Below, in pieces: positions 8,261 through 18,126 of a stretch of 64,000 nt of DNA. Origin of the DNA: Helicobacter vulpis (GTDB lineage: Bacteria; Campylobacterota; Campylobacteria; Campylobacterales; Helicobacteraceae); contig NZ_QXQT01000009.1 in NCBI RefSeq assembly GCF_003660395.1, positions 1 to 64,000 of the forward strand. Direction: 5' to 3'. The position numbers and the translations under genes are program-made. A model generated the notes under the pieces. That model was given only the letters and a program-made list of their open reading frames with translations, made no database searches and was not told where the DNA came from. Each line of letters starts with the position of its first letter. Within the stretch, counting starts at the first letter, position 1.

Positions 8261-9232
8261 GAAGACTCCTTAGAGTGGTTGATAAGCCATTGATAGAGGG
8301 TTAAATACCCGCACACAAACACCCCAATCAAGCCTAAGAGCGCATAGGGGTGGTGGCGGCAGGTAAAGCTAATGAGCATAAAGGGGATGTTCAAGAGCAC
8401 CACTGCTAAACCCGTTAGAGCGTTGGGGTTAAGCGGGGTGTTTTGGCGCGATAGGACTTTAAAAAGCAAGGTGTGCAGGTGCAGGGCATCGGGCAGAGTG
8501 GCTTTTTGTTTTTGGAGTTTGCGCCTAGCAATGGAAAAGAGCACCTCTGTAACCGGATAGATCATCAATGCCAGCCCAAACCACACACTCACCACCCCCC
8601 TAAGGGCTAAATCCATCAAACTAACCCCACAAATAAAGCCCAAGAGATACGCCCCCCCATCGCCTAAGAAAATATACCCCTTAGGGAAATTGAGGGTTAA
8701 AAAGCCCAACACCCCTAGCAAGAGGGCTAAAAGCGTGGGGTTGGGCTCAATGGCGTATAAAATCCCCAACACCGCCACACTCAAGCCTCCAGCCAACCCG
8801 TTAAAACCATCAATGATATTCATCGCGTTGATCACCCCCACCAACATAAAGACACTCAAGGGCAGAGCGATCCAAAGGGGCAGGCTAAATAGGGGGCTAA
8901 AATCGCTCAAGATGAGCGGGCTTAGTAGAATAACCAGCCCCGCGCCCAAACTTTGCAAACACAAACGCCTTTTAGGGCTAAGGGGGCGGTTCATGTCCTC
9001 TAAAAAGCCGCTCACAAAGACCAAGATCGCCCCTAGCAACATCCAAACACTCCCCCAACCCCCCACACAAAGACCAAGAAAACCCCCAACCCCCCCGCGC
9101 GCGGGGTTTTTGGGTGTGAAAGCCCTGGGGCTTGTGGGCGTTGTCTAGGAAAAGTTGGGCGCGTTTAGAATACAAGATCACCCCCCACGCACATGCCAAA
9201 CTGAGCAGAAAATAGACCAACATGCAGAGCAT
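8251..9232 (-). CDS. wecA: WecA/MraY-family phospho-sugar transferase, frameshifted
   Basis: Integral membrane enzyme expected to place a sugar phosphate, typically GlcNAc-1-P, on undecaprenyl phosphate and so start O-chain synthesis. The gene is read in two frames. The N-terminal part (ATG 9232 or 9223) gives a membrane segment and DNAHKPQGFHTQK. The C-terminal part, open to 8251, gives FLEDMNRPLSPKRR, NAMNIIDGFNGLAGG and about eight membrane segments. The join is in a G/C tract (plus strand 9090-9106). Removing one base there yields the family motif PRAGGVG followed by FLGLCVGGWG. So this is a slipped tract, a true mutation or a sequencing error. pdxJ overlaps its end. Confidence 0.75.
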
Positions 9233-9256
9233 TATACCTAACAAAATGCTATAATG
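9230..9256. promoter_or_regulatory. Divergent overlapping -10 boxes for wecA and lpxF
   Basis: CATTATA (9230-9236) and TATAATG (9250-9256) form an inverted repeat with a 13-base centre. Read outward they give perfect TATAAT boxes for the minus-strand wecA and the plus-strand lpxF. They are so close to the first ATGs that one or both messages may be leaderless or nearly so. Confidence 0.45.
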
Positions 9257-9262
9257 GAGGTT

Positions 9263-9853
9263 ATGCGAAAAATCATGCGGGCGGGTTTGGCGTTGTTGCT
9301 CTGTGTGCGCTTGGAGGGCGCGCCCAGTGCGCAAGAGGCCAAGATTTTAGAAGATATAGGCGATGTGTTGCGCTTGATGCCTATTTTTGTGGGCGTGGTG
9401 AGTTTGGGCATGCGCGATTATCGCGGCATGGGGGAGCTAGCGGTAGGGAGCATCGTTACTCAGGGGGTGATCTATGGAATCAAGGGGGCATTTCAAAGCG
9501 CGCATGATAGAGGCGCGCATGTGCCCTTTGCCAAACGCCCTTGCTGTGATAGCTGGAGAGGGATGCCTAGCGGGCATGCGGGGGGGGCGTGGAGCGCGGC
9601 CGGGTTTGTCTTTTATCGCTATGGCTGGAAGCCGGCTTTGCCCGTGATCGCTTTAGCCGTGCTCACGGATGCGAGCCGCGTGGTGGCGCGCAAACACACC
9701 ATTTTACAGGTGGTGGTGGGGAGTTTGATTGGCTGGGGCTTTGCCTATCTCTTCACCTCCAAATACCGCCGTAATTGGGAATTGTACCCTGAAATTGGCT
9801 TAGATGAAAAAAGGGGGGCACATTATGGGCTGGGTGTGCATTACAGATTTTAG
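9263..9853 (+). CDS. lpxF: PAP2-family lipid A phosphatase, LpxF-like
   Basis: Membrane phosphatase predicted to remove the 4'-phosphate of lipid A on the periplasmic side, which in H. pylori gives resistance to cationic peptides. From ATG 9263 it has 196 residues with an N-terminal hydrophobic segment (MRKIMRAGLALLLCV). PAP2 motifs are KRP, PSGHAGGAWS and SR-x5-H. The usual aspartate of the last motif (H-x3-D) is a glutamine here (HTILQ), and motif 1 is not the standard K-x6-RP. Assignment as LpxF rests on the wecA-pdxJ-pdxA neighbourhood plus family motifs. An in-frame ATG at 9254 lies inside the -10 box and is disfavoured; ATG 9275 is another option. Confidence 0.75.
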   Translation: MRKIMRAGLALLLCVRLEGAPSAQEAKILEDIGDVLRLMPIFVGVVSLGMRDYRGMGELAVGSIVTQGVIYGIKGAFQSAHDRGAHVPFAKRPCCDSWRGMPSGHAGGAWSAAGFVFYRYGWKPALPVIALAVLTDASRVVARKHTILQVVVGSLIGWGFAYLFTSKYRRNWELYPEIGLDEKRGAHYGLGVHYRF

Positions 9854-9862
9854 AGCTCGTGC

Positions 9863-9879
9863 TTATCTTTAGGAGATAA
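9863..9879. promoter_or_regulatory. Short inverted repeat before the first chemoreceptor gene
   Basis: TTATCT (9863-9868) and AGATAA (9874-9879) are inverted around TTAGG, followed by TAGAAT (a -10-like box) and then the receptor start at 9914. It could be a weak hairpin ending lpxF or an operator. The half-site resembles the core of the palindromes near 5.4 and 6.0 kb, but the arms are in the opposite order. Confidence 0.25.
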
Positions 9880-9913
9880 TGCTAGAATTGTCCTTTTAGT
9901 TTCAGGAGTGCGC

Positions 9914-11590
9914 ATGCGCTTAGGCTTCAAAATATTACTCAATGTGTTCTTGTCCTTAGTCGTGATGGGGGTTATTTTAATGTCCATGACCGCCCAAAAG
10001 CGCAAGGAACTCGTCCAGCACGTTGCGCGCATCGCCCAAAAGCAAGACATCGCTAAAAAAGAATACAATTTAAAGCATATGTTTTCTGTGTTGGAATACT
10101 CTTTGAAGATTTTCCACCGCACACAGAGCAAGGAGGTAGCCCTGCGCTCGGCCTTAGACCTCATCGCTGAAATCAATAATGACCCAGATGTGTACTACAT
10201 TGTGGCGGTGGATAAAACGGGGACAGTGGTCTATGACCCTGTCATGCCCCACATGCAGGGCAAAAGCGGGCTAGATCTTAAAAGCGTGGATGGGGTTTAT
10301 TATGTGCGCGCGTTTTTAGATGCGGCTAAGGCGGGTGGGGGGTATGTGCGCTATGCGATGCCCAAAGTGGCCGGGGGTGTGCCCGAGCCCAAAGTGGCTT
10401 ATGCGCATTTCGATCCGGAAGAAAATTTGATCTTTGCGGTTACTTCCTACTATAGCGATATTGAAAAGGACTCCCAAGAACTAGAAAAAATGGCCAAGGC
10501 ACAAGAGATCAAAGAGTGGGCCGTGTTGGTGGTATGGTACGTCTGTGTGATCGTGGGGCTTGTCATCTTTTCGGCCATCCTCATGCGCTGGACGATTTTA
10601 ACACGCCTGAGGACTTTGGTCAACAAGGTGATCGCCTTCACACAGGGTGATAAGGATTTAACTAGCCGTTTTGCCCCAGACAATTCCAAAGATGAGATCG
10701 CCCAAACGGGGGTTTACATCAATAGGTTCGTGGAGGATATCCACGATGTGGTGAAAAACATCTCTTACCACAGCGTGCAAAACCACCACCTTGCCGCTTC
10801 GCTCAATGCGATCATCGCTAAAACCACTGCGAGTACCCAAAACAATATTCAAGAGATCAAGCGTCTTTACAGTGTCTCTTTGGATCTCTCTGCAACTATC
10901 AAAACTTCTTTAGGCGAAGCCCAAAGCGTGAGCGATAAATTGGGCAAAACCCAAGATTCGATTAACCAATCCAATAGCGCGCTCAGTGGCATGTTGGAGT
11001 ATATTTTGGAAACCGCGCACACTGAAGAAGCCCTTGCCTCTCAGATCGAACGCTTGAGTCAAAACGCCGACAGCGTGAAAGAGATTTTGCACATCATCGA
11101 AGAGATCGCCAAACAAACCAATTTGCTCGCCCTGAATGCCGCCATTGAGGCCGCGCGCGCAGGCGAGCACGGACGGGGCTTTGCAGTGGTGGCTGATGAA
11201 GTGCGCAATTTAGCCGCGCGCACGCAGCAAAGCCTAGCGGATATCAATTCCACCATCGGCGTGATTGTTAAAGAGATCAATGACGTGGCCGATCAAATGG
11301 GTTCTAATTCTAAGAAGATCAAGGATTTGAGCACCAATAGCGCGCAAGTGCAACGCAGATTTGAGGGCATGAGTGTGGAGATGGAAGGCATGTTAGCAGA
11401 CACCCAAAGCTTTATCCACAATTACCTCAAGACCAGTCAGGATATCGCAGGGATGATCGACAAGCTCAACGCCATTGAAAGGAATACCCAAGAGAGCGCG
11501 CAGAGTGCCCAAGAAGTACTCAATCTTTCCAATTCTTTACACACGTCATCAGTAGAATTAGACGCAAATATCAAACAATTTAAGATTTAA
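9914..11590 (+). CDS. Methyl-accepting chemotaxis protein, Cache sensor (first of a tandem pair)
   Basis: Transmembrane chemoreceptor of 558 residues that signals to CheA/CheW. It has a first membrane helix (about 5-25) and a periplasmic single-Cache-type sensor (about 30-190, with [16 protein letters not shown] and GGGYVRY). A second membrane helix (about 195-220) is followed by a HAMP region and a long coiled signalling domain. The hairpin tip [20 protein letters not shown] lies near residue 400. ATG 9914 is preferred over GTG 9908 because CAGGAG ends at 9908. It is followed after 137 bases by a paralogue of exactly the same length. The ligand is not predictable; Cache sensors in relatives bind small carboxylates or amino acids. 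Confidence 0.9.
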   Translation: MRLGFKILLNVFLSLVVMGVILMSMTAQKRKELVQHVARIAQKQDIAKKEYNLKHMFSVLEYSLKIFHRTQSKEVALRSALDLIAEINNDPDVYYIVAVDKTGTVVYDPVMPHMQGKSGLDLKSVDGVYYVRAFLDAAKAGGGYVRYAMPKVAGGVPEPKVAYAHFDPEENLIFAVTSYYSDIEKDSQELEKMAKAQEIKEWAVLVVWYVCVIVGLVIFSAILMRWTILTRLRTLVNKVIAFTQGDKDLTSRFAPDNSKDEIAQTGVYINRFVEDIHDVVKNISYHSVQNHHLAASLNAIIAKTTASTQNNIQEIKRLYSVSLDLSATIKTSLGEAQSVSDKLGKTQDSINQSNSALSGMLEYILETAHTEEALASQIERLSQNADSVKEILHIIEEIAKQTNLLALNAAIEAARAGEHGRGFAVVADEVRNLAARTQQSLADINSTIGVIVKEINDVADQMGSNSKKIKDLSTNSAQVQRRFEGMSVEMEGMLADTQSFIHNYLKTSQDIAGMIDKLNAIERNTQESAQSAQEVLNLSNSLHTSSVELDANIKQFKI

Positions 11591-11689
11591 TTTAGCTTAA
11601 AAGTGCTTTTCATAAACAAAAAAGATTATGAGAAGCAAATTTAAGAAAATTTTCACTATACTCCGTGGTTTTTATTTTGTTTTGTGATA

Positions 11690-11695
11690 TATAAT
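11690..11695 (+). promoter_or_regulatory. -10 box for the second chemoreceptor gene
   Basis: TATAAT lies 32 bases before the ATG at 11728 in an AT-rich spacer, giving the second receptor its own promoter rather than read-through from the first. AAGGA sits just before the start. Confidence 0.55.
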
Positions 11696-11727
11696 TGTGA
11701 ATCTTGATATTCCATCAAGGATAGCGC

Positions 11728-13404
11728 ATGCGTTTGAGTCTGAAAATCATGGGGAATCTCTTTGTATCTTTGGTGGTGATGGGGACTGTGCTGGTAATCG
11801 TGGCGGATTATAAGCGGCATAAGTTGGTGGAAAATATTATTCAAGAGACCGAGCAGGATGATATTCAGAAGAAAGAACACGCGCTCAAGTACATGTATGG
11901 CTTGTTAGAGCGTTCTTTGCGCACGTTTTATCAAAACCAAAGCAAGCAAGAGGCCCTGCGTTCTATTTTAAGCTTGCTCAAAGAGATCAATGGCGACACC
12001 AGTATTTACTACATCACCGTGGTGTCAAAGGACGGCACGATACTCTTAGATCCAGGCAATCCAAATTATGTAGGCAAAAATGGCTATGATTTGACAAGTA
12101 TCGATCACATCCCCTATGTCAAGAGTTTTATCGAGCGCGCCAATGCGGGCGGGGGATATGTGCGCTATAAAATCCCTAGATCTCCAGGGAGCAAGCCCGA
12201 ATCCAAAGTCGCCTATGCCCATTACGACCCCTCTGGGGACATTGTCTTAGCCATCACCTCCTATTACAGCGACATTATCAAAGATTTTGACAGCTTAGAA
12301 AAGCGGGTTAAAAAGCAAGACGCAGACGATTCTGAGATTCTTGTGGCATGGAATATGAGTATCATGGTGGGCATTATTGCCATTTCGGCCATCTTGATGT
12401 ACTTCACAATTTTTAACCGCCTCAAGGCTTTGGTAACGCGCATCGCCGCCTTTTCGCATGGGGATAAGGACCTCACCAACCGTTTTAAGGTAACCCATCC
12501 CAAGGATGAGATTGGGCAGGCAGGGACTTATATCAACCACTTTGTGCAGAGTATTCACGAGGTGATGAAAAATATCCAACACCATAGCGTGGAAAACAAA
12601 GCTCTAGCAGACACCTTGCACAAGATTATCACCGAATCGACCGGACACACACAGACCAACCTTTCGATCATCAAAGAGCTCCATCTCTCCTCTTTGGATT
12701 TCTCTAACACCATGCAAGTGTTGGTGGGCCAAGCCCAGGGAGTGGGCAGCAAACTTAGCAAGACTCAAGATTCCATCCATGTTTCAGACACTTCGCTTGC
12801 TGGCATGCTCGAACACATCTTAGAAGTGGCGCGCACAGAAGAAGAGCTCTCGGTGCAAATCGAACAACTCAGCAAGAACGCTGACAGCGTGAAGAATATT
12901 TTACACATCATTGATGACATCGCCGATCAAACCAATCTATTGGCCTTGAACGCCGCCATTGAGGCTGCGCGCGCGGGTGAACATGGGCGCGGGTTTGCGG
13001 TGGTGGCTGATGAAGTGCGCAATTTGGCCGCGCGTACCCAAAAGAGTTTGGCAGAGATCAACTCCACCATTGGGGTGATCGTTCAAGAGATCGGCGATGT
13101 GGCTAGTCAAATGGAATTCAACTCCAAGAAGATCAAGAACTTGAGTAAAAATAGCCTAGAAGTGCAGAAGAATTTTAAGGGTATGAGCACGGATATAGAA
13201 ACAATGGTGGAAAACACGCATGGATTTATCCGCGACTACACCCAAACAGGCGAAAATATCAGCACCATGCTTGAAAAGCTCACCAATATCGAGAGAAATG
13301 CCCAACAATCCGTTAAAAACGCTCTCAAGGTGATGGAATTAGCTAACTCTTTGCACTCCTCAACGATAGAGCTGGACGCAGACATCGGGCAGTTTAAAAT
13401 ATAA
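11728..13404 (+). CDS. Methyl-accepting chemotaxis protein, Cache sensor (second of a tandem pair)
   Basis: Receptor of 558 residues, paralogous over its whole length to the gene at 9914. Same layout: membrane helix 1, single-Cache-type sensor with [16 protein letters not shown] and GGGYVRYK, membrane helix 2 near 195-220, HAMP, and a signalling domain with [20 protein letters not shown]. The tip is identical between the two, while the sensor domains differ clearly, for example [13 protein letters not shown] against [12 protein letters not shown]. This suggests duplication followed by divergence of ligand binding. AAGGA precedes the ATG and a TATAAT lies at 11690. Confidence 0.9.
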   Translation: MRLSLKIMGNLFVSLVVMGTVLVIVADYKRHKLVENIIQETEQDDIQKKEHALKYMYGLLERSLRTFYQNQSKQEALRSILSLLKEINGDTSIYYITVVSKDGTILLDPGNPNYVGKNGYDLTSIDHIPYVKSFIERANAGGGYVRYKIPRSPGSKPESKVAYAHYDPSGDIVLAITSYYSDIIKDFDSLEKRVKKQDADDSEILVAWNMSIMVGIIAISAILMYFTIFNRLKALVTRIAAFSHGDKDLTNRFKVTHPKDEIGQAGTYINHFVQSIHEVMKNIQHHSVENKALADTLHKIITESTGHTQTNLSIIKELHLSSLDFSNTMQVLVGQAQGVGSKLSKTQDSIHVSDTSLAGMLEHILEVARTEEELSVQIEQLSKNADSVKNILHIIDDIADQTNLLALNAAIEAARAGEHGRGFAVVADEVRNLAARTQKSLAEINSTIGVIVQEIGDVASQMEFNSKKIKNLSKNSLEVQKNFKGMSTDIETMVENTHGFIRDYTQTGENISTMLEKLTNIERNAQQSVKNALKVMELANSLHSSTIELDADIGQFKI

Positions 13405-13439
13405 TATGCTAGCATAGTGCTTTTAAAATAAGGATATGA

Positions 13440-14195
13440 ATGCGTACACCATTTAGGAAAATTTCAGATTACGCCATTGTGGGGGGGCTTAGTGCGGTGG
13501 TGGTGGTGGCTTTGGCTGGTTGTAAGAACGATTCACAAAACACCCCACAGAGCACCCCAGAAAAGCCCAAAGAAAGCAGTAACCAAACCCAGCAGATCAA
13601 AAAGGGTGCGTTGGTGATCTTGCAAGAACAGCCTGATAAGAGCTATAAGGTGGCTGAGGAATACCCCAGCGATAAAACCCGAGTCGTGGTGCGCGACATG
13701 CAGGGCAAGGAGCGCATGCTTTCTGATGAAGAAGTACAAAAGCTCATCAAAGAAGAAGAAGTTAAAATTGACAATGGTACAAGCCAGCTGACCAAACCCC
13801 CCTCTGAAGGGGGGGGCTCGGGGCTGGGCATTGGGGGGGCGATCTTGGGCAGCGCAGCCGGGGCGATTCTAGGGGCTTATATCGGCAATAAGCTTTTTAA
13901 CAATCCTAACTACACCCAGAACGCCCAAAGGAATTACACCTCTCCGCAGGCCTACCAACGCAGCCAAAATAATTTTAGGGGAGCGGCAGGTTCAAGCCCA
14001 GCTAGCCCCAACCGTAGCGGGTTTTTTGGCCAACAAAACCATAGCCCGGCCACAAACTCGAGCCCAAGCTCAACCAATACCGGGCAAAACAGACCCCTAG
14101 CCCACCCAACCACCCCTTCAGCCCCCACGCAAAGCACCACACAGCAGGGACGTAGCGGGTTTTTTGGAACGCAACGGGGCTCTAATGTCTCTTAA
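13440..14195 (+). CDS. UPF0323-family lipoprotein
   Basis: Predicted lipoprotein of 251 residues: a signal segment (residues 12-28) ends in the lipobox LAGC, with the cysteine near residue 28. It continues with a Gln/Ser/Lys-rich stretch, a compact region (about 50-115), a glycine-rich hydrophobic segment [20 protein letters not shown] that may insert in a membrane, and a long Ser/Pro/Gln/Asn-rich tail. The short phrase RSGFFG occurs twice in that tail. Campylobacter and Helicobacter have this family directly upstream of a glutathionylspermidine-synthase-like gene, as here. Function is unknown; a role in envelope or motility has been suggested for relatives. A G8 run lies at 13809-13816. Confidence 0.75.
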   Translation: MRTPFRKISDYAIVGGLSAVVVVALAGCKNDSQNTPQSTPEKPKESSNQTQQIKKGALVILQEQPDKSYKVAEEYPSDKTRVVVRDMQGKERMLSDEEVQKLIKEEEVKIDNGTSQLTKPPSEGGGSGLGIGGAILGSAAGAILGAYIGNKLFNNPNYTQNAQRNYTSPQAYQRSQNNFRGAAGSSPASPNRSGFFGQQNHSPATNSSPSSTNTGQNRPLAHPTTPSAPTQSTTQQGRSGFFGTQRGSNVS

Positions 14196-14204
14196 AGGAT
14201 AAAC

Positions 14205-15377
14205 ATGCAACTCAAAACCCTACAACCCCTAAACTCCCAAGCCCTAGAGGAGATCGGGCTAGATTGGCACACCGATCCGGATAAAAGCCCCTATATTAGC
14301 AATGATCTAGTGGTGGTGAGCCAGCAAGAGGCCAACGCGTATTATGAAGCGTGTAATGAACTCTATGACATGTATGTAGAGAGCGCCCAAATGGTCATCG
14401 AACAAGAACGCTTTTTTGAGCTAGACATTCCTAATAGCTTGATTCCGCTGATCAAACAGAGCTTTGAAGAAGAAGTGCATTGGCATATTTATGGGCGTTT
14501 TGATCTGGCCGGGGGGTTAGATGGCCAACCTATTAAGCTCTTGGAGTTCAACGCGGACACCCCGACCATGCTTTATGAGAGCGCGCTGATTCAATGGGCG
14601 TTGCTCAAGCACAATGGCTATAATGAGGATTTGCAGTTTAACAACATCCATGAGGCTTTGAGTCAGAATTTTAAACGCCTTGTAACTTTAAGCGAGGATG
14701 TGAGCGCGTTTGAGAGCATGTATGAGGGCTGGAAGATTCTCTTTTCTAGCGTGCGGGGGAGCTCTGAGGAAGAGAGAAGCGTGAAATTCTTACAAGATGC
14801 TGCGCGGAGCGCGGGCTTTGAGACACATTTTGCTTATATGGACGCAGTGCAATTCAACGCGCAAGAGGGGGTTTTTTTTGAGGGCGTGAATTACGAATTT
14901 TTATTTAAATTAGTGCCTTGGGAGAGTATCGCCATTGATGAACCCGAATTGGCCTTGCTCATGCAAGAGATGATGGCTAACCAAAACACCATCTTTTTAA
15001 ACCCCGCCTACACGCTATTATTCCAAAGCAAACGCTTTTTAAAGGTACTCTGGGAGCGCTACCCCAACCACCCCCTGCTTTTAGAGGCTAGCTATGAGCC
15101 CTTGCAAAACAAAAAGCAGGTGCGCAAAGTGGCCTTTGGTCGAGAGGGGGCCAATGTGCAGATCTTAAACCCGGATCTGAGCGTCCTACACCAAACTCAG
15201 GGGGTTTATGGCAACCACAAGCCTGTGTATCAAGAATACGCCCCGCTCAACAAGGTGGGCGAGTTTTACTACCAGCCCAATGTCTTTTTTGCCTATGAGG
15301 CGTGCGGGTTAGGTTTTAGAAAGGGGGGGCTTGTGATGGACAATTATTCAAAATTCGTGAGCCATATTTTACAATAA
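14205..15377 (+). CDS. Glutathionylspermidine-synthase-like ATP-grasp ligase
   Basis: A 390-residue protein of the family named after E. coli glutathionylspermidine synthase (ATP-grasp amide ligase domain, without the amidase half). Recognisable family stretches are YGRFDLAGGLDGQPIKLLEFNADTPT near residues 97-125 and the final KGGLVMDNYSKFVSHIL. Helicobacter is not known to make glutathionylspermidine, so the real acceptor is unknown and may be a peptide or envelope component. It sits 9 bases after the UPF0323 lipoprotein gene and its TAA shares a base with the next ATG (TAATG), so the three genes form one operon. Confidence 0.78.
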   Translation: MQLKTLQPLNSQALEEIGLDWHTDPDKSPYISNDLVVVSQQEANAYYEACNELYDMYVESAQMVIEQERFFELDIPNSLIPLIKQSFEEEVHWHIYGRFDLAGGLDGQPIKLLEFNADTPTMLYESALIQWALLKHNGYNEDLQFNNIHEALSQNFKRLVTLSEDVSAFESMYEGWKILFSSVRGSSEEERSVKFLQDAARSAGFETHFAYMDAVQFNAQEGVFFEGVNYEFLFKLVPWESIAIDEPELALLMQEMMANQNTIFLNPAYTLLFQSKRFLKVLWERYPNHPLLLEASYEPLQNKKQVRKVAFGREGANVQILNPDLSVLHQTQGVYGNHKPVYQEYAPLNKVGEFYYQPNVFFAYEACGLGFRKGGLVMDNYSKFVSHILQ

Positions 15378-15913
15378 TGCGCGTCCAAACCATTTACAAA
15401 TTCCACGCTTATACCAGCGTGTTTTTCTTGCCCCTAGTGTTGTTGTTTGTGATCAGCGGGGTGGCTTTTCTTTTGGATTTTAATCCTAATAGCGGGGCTA
15501 AGATCACCAAGTGGGGCGCGCCCTCTGTGCCTAAAGAACAGGAGTTAGCATTTTTGCTAGAGTTTTTAAAACAAAAAAATGTCCCCCTACCGGCTAAGAT
15601 CGCGCCTAGAAGACATAAAGGGGCTTTGATCATTGGCACGCCTAGCTATGAAATCAATTTGAGCACTAAGGGGGAGCAGAGTGTGATCACGGCCATCGAA
15701 CGCAACGCGCTAGGAGTGCTCATGCAGGTGCACAAGGGCAAGGCGGGCAAGGCTTTAGAGATTCTAGGGATCGTCTTTGGGGTGTTCTTATGCCTGTTCT
15801 ATGTGAGTGGTTTACTCATGGGCTTTAAGCGCAAGGACACTAAGGGCATCATCAGCGCGTTTGTGCTGGGCTTGGTGGTGCTGGGGGGCTTGCTTTTAGG
15901 GGCGTTAACCTAG
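15377..15913 (+). CDS. PepSY-type membrane protein
   Basis: A 178-residue membrane protein. The first helix (about 13-33) follows YKFHAYTSVFFLP, a pattern of PepSY-associated membrane proteins, with the histidine placed like a haem ligand. A soluble region (40-105) comes next, then HKGKAGKALEILGIVFGVFLCLFYVSGLLMGF, a second helix, and a last helix near 155-177. It is the final gene of the lipoprotein/ligase operon, overlapping the previous stop. Its TAG shares the CTAG at 15910-15913 with the converging corA stop. Specific function is not evident. Confidence 0.68.
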   Translation: MRVQTIYKFHAYTSVFFLPLVLLFVISGVAFLLDFNPNSGAKITKWGAPSVPKEQELAFLLEFLKQKNVPLPAKIAPRRHKGALIIGTPSYEINLSTKGEQSVITAIERNALGVLMQVHKGKAGKALEILGIVFGVFLCLFYVSGLLMGFKRKDTKGIISAFVLGLVVLGGLLLGALT

Positions 15914-16863
15914 AGCCAGCCCTTCTTTTTAAAGTACAAAATGGGCAAAATGGTAGAGACAATCATCGCCACGATCGCGGTGGGGTAGCCGTACTCCCAG
16001 CGCAATTCAGGCATCACCTCAAAGTTCATCCCATAGATTGTCCCAATCAAAGTGGGGGGCATCATCGCCATGGTGGCCACGGTGAAGAGCTTGATGATTT
16101 TGTTTTGTTCCACATTCACCTGCGAAGTGAAGAGGTTTTGGATATTGTCTAGGGCGTTGAGATTGGCCGTGCTAAACTCCACTAGAGAATTAAAATCCTT
16201 GATAATGATATTAAAATCGTTTTTTGTTTCACTATCTACTTTATTGCTCTTTAGCAAAGCGGTAATAATGCGCCTTTTGTCAAAGAGCGAATCGCGCAAT
16301 TCCATGTTAAATTCTTGCAAGAAAGAAAGAGAAATTAAGGTTTCCTCATGCGTGCGGGCCTCTAGTTCAAAGACGATCTGTTTGCGCAACGCGCTGGTTT
16401 CGCGATTCACCTCTTCTAAACAATCCGCACCCTTCTCAAAATAGAGTTCTAGGATTTTGGCCAAGATGTCAAACCCGTCATGAAATTTCTTAGGGCTGGC
16501 CAACACACGCCGCTGCACCTCTTGAAAAATGGGGAAATCCCCGCGGTAGAGAGTGAAGAGGATATTATTGGCGATGAAGTAGGTGATGGCCTGTGTGTGG
16601 AAGGCTAGGGGTGAGTCTTTGTAAATAAAATAGGTGTTGATAGTGATGGAAGTGCTGTTTTCCCAATACTTGACCACCGCGCTTTTTTCGGGGTCTTCAT
16701 AGAGATTGAGATTGTAATTTTGGGCGATACAGGCGAGTTCAGCAAAGGTGGGATTGACAAGCTCATACCACAAGATATTGCGCTCTTCAAAGGGGAAGTC
16801 TTCAAAGCCATGGAAGGCAAAGACTTCAACTAATTCGTTATTTTTCGCAAAGACATTGATCAT
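15910..16863 (-). CDS. corA: CorA-family magnesium transporter
   Basis: Homopentameric channel for Mg2+, also Co2+/Ni2+ in some species; important for Helicobacter growth at low Mg. The 317 residues have a large N-terminal cytoplasmic domain, a long helix with many charged residues, and two C-terminal membrane helices. The first helix ends with the selectivity signature YGMN, within GTIYGMNFEVMPE. The protein ends with the basic tail KKKGWL. It lies 42 bases downstream of pgk and may be the last gene of a gapA-pgk-corA transcript. Confidence 0.92.
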   Translation of the reverse strand: MINVFAKNNELVEVFAFHGFEDFPFEERNILWYELVNPTFAELACIAQNYNLNLYEDPEKSAVVKYWENSTSITINTYFIYKDSPLAFHTQAITYFIANNILFTLYRGDFPIFQEVQRRVLASPKKFHDGFDILAKILELYFEKGADCLEEVNRETSALRKQIVFELEARTHEETLISLSFLQEFNMELRDSLFDKRRIITALLKSNKVDSETKNDFNIIIKDFNSLVEFSTANLNALDNIQNLFTSQVNVEQNKIIKLFTVATMAMMPPTLIGTIYGMNFEVMPELRWEYGYPTAIVAMIVSTILPILYFKKKGWL

Positions 16864-16905
16864 GCCCAGCGCTCCTGTGTTGTGGTGGGCATGGGGGCCT
16901 CTCTT

Positions 16906-18126
16906 TCATGGTCTGCGATCCAGTACTTCAAAGGCGATCAAAATCTTGCCTTCTAGAAGCTCTAAACTCGCCCCCCCACCTGTGGAGATAAAACTCACGC
17001 TGTCTTTATAACCCGCACGCGTCAACACATCAATGGTATCCCCCCCTCCAATTAACGAAAAGGCATAGGTGTTAGAAATGCTATGGGCAATTTGAAAAGA
17101 CCCCCGACTAAACAAGGGCACTTCATAAACCCCCAGCGGGCCATTCCAAATGATCGTCTGGCTGCTTTGAATCACTAGAGAAAAGAGTTTAGAAGTGGCC
17201 GGGCCAATGTCTACGGCCATGTAATTTAAGGGGATGTCTTGAGCGGGGGTGATTTGGACTTGATCGGTGTGTTCTAAATGCGCGGTGCTCACCACATCCA
17301 CGGGCAAGTAGACATGCACACCCCTTTGCTTGGCTTTTTGTAAAATCTCTAAGGCATCTTGAATCAAATCCTCCTCCACTAGGGAGGCTTGCATATTGTA
17401 GCCTAAAGCCTTTAAAAAGGTGTTGCTCATCGCGCCCCCGATGACGATCTTATCCACCCGATCTAGGATATTGCGCAAGAGGGTGAGTTTAGAGCTCACC
17501 TTAGAACCCCCCACAATCAAGAGTACGGGGCGCAAGGGGTTGGCTAGGGCTTTGGCAAAGGAGTTGATCTCCTTTTTAAGCAAGAAACCTGCCACTTTGA
17601 CCGGTACATAGCTAGCGATCCCATAGGTGCTCGCGTGCTTGCGATGACTCGTGCCAAAAGCGTCATTGACATAAACATCGCACAAATTAGCCAATTGCCT
17701 AGAAAACTCCGGATCGTTTTGCTCCTCCCCCCTGTAAAAGCGCAAATTCTCCACTAAAATCACGGGGTTAGGGTGTTCTGCTTGGAGTTTCTGGGCCATG
17801 GGCAGAGAATGCGCAAACAAAACTTCTTTATTGAGCAGGCGTTCTAGGCGTTTCACCAAGTGGCCAAAAGAAAATTGACTCTCTTTTTGCCCATCTATTT
17901 TAGGTTCTGGACGCCCCAAATGCCCCACCAACACCACCGAGCGCGCCCCATTGTCAATACAATAATTGATCGTAGGGATGCTTTCGCGCATGCGGGTGTC
18001 CTCCATAATGTTGAAATCTTTATCCAAAGGCACATTGAAATCCACGCGAATCATGATATTTTTGTGGGCAATCTCCACATCTTGAATGCCTAAAACCTCC
18101 TGCATGCGCTTGATCCCAGCTAGCAT
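16906..18126 (-). CDS. pgk: Phosphoglycerate kinase
   Basis: Transfers phosphate between 1,3-bisphosphoglycerate and ADP, or the reverse in gluconeogenesis. 406 residues is the usual length. Visible motifs are [11 protein letters not shown] (substrate), [27 protein letters not shown] and GGGDTI near the nucleotide site. The ATG at 18126 overlaps the gapA stop and has AAAGGAG four bases upstream. The first seven residues before MQEVLGI may be extra relative to other species. It is part of gapA-pgk-corA on the minus strand. Confidence 0.95.
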   Translation of the reverse strand: MLAGIKRMQEVLGIQDVEIAHKNIMIRVDFNVPLDKDFNIMEDTRMRESIPTINYCIDNGARSVVLVGHLGRPEPKIDGQKESQFSFGHLVKRLERLLNKEVLFAHSLPMAQKLQAEHPNPVILVENLRFYRGEEQNDPEFSRQLANLCDVYVNDAFGTSHRKHASTYGIASYVPVKVAGFLLKKEINSFAKALANPLRPVLLIVGGSKVSSKLTLLRNILDRVDKIVIGGAMSNTFLKALGYNMQASLVEEDLIQDALEILQKAKQRGVHVYLPVDVVSTAHLEHTDQVQITPAQDIPLNYMAVDIGPATSKLFSLVIQSSQTIIWNGPLGVYEVPLFSRGSFQIAHSISNTYAFSLIGGGDTIDVLTRAGYKDSVSFISTGGGASLELLEGKILIAFEVLDRRP

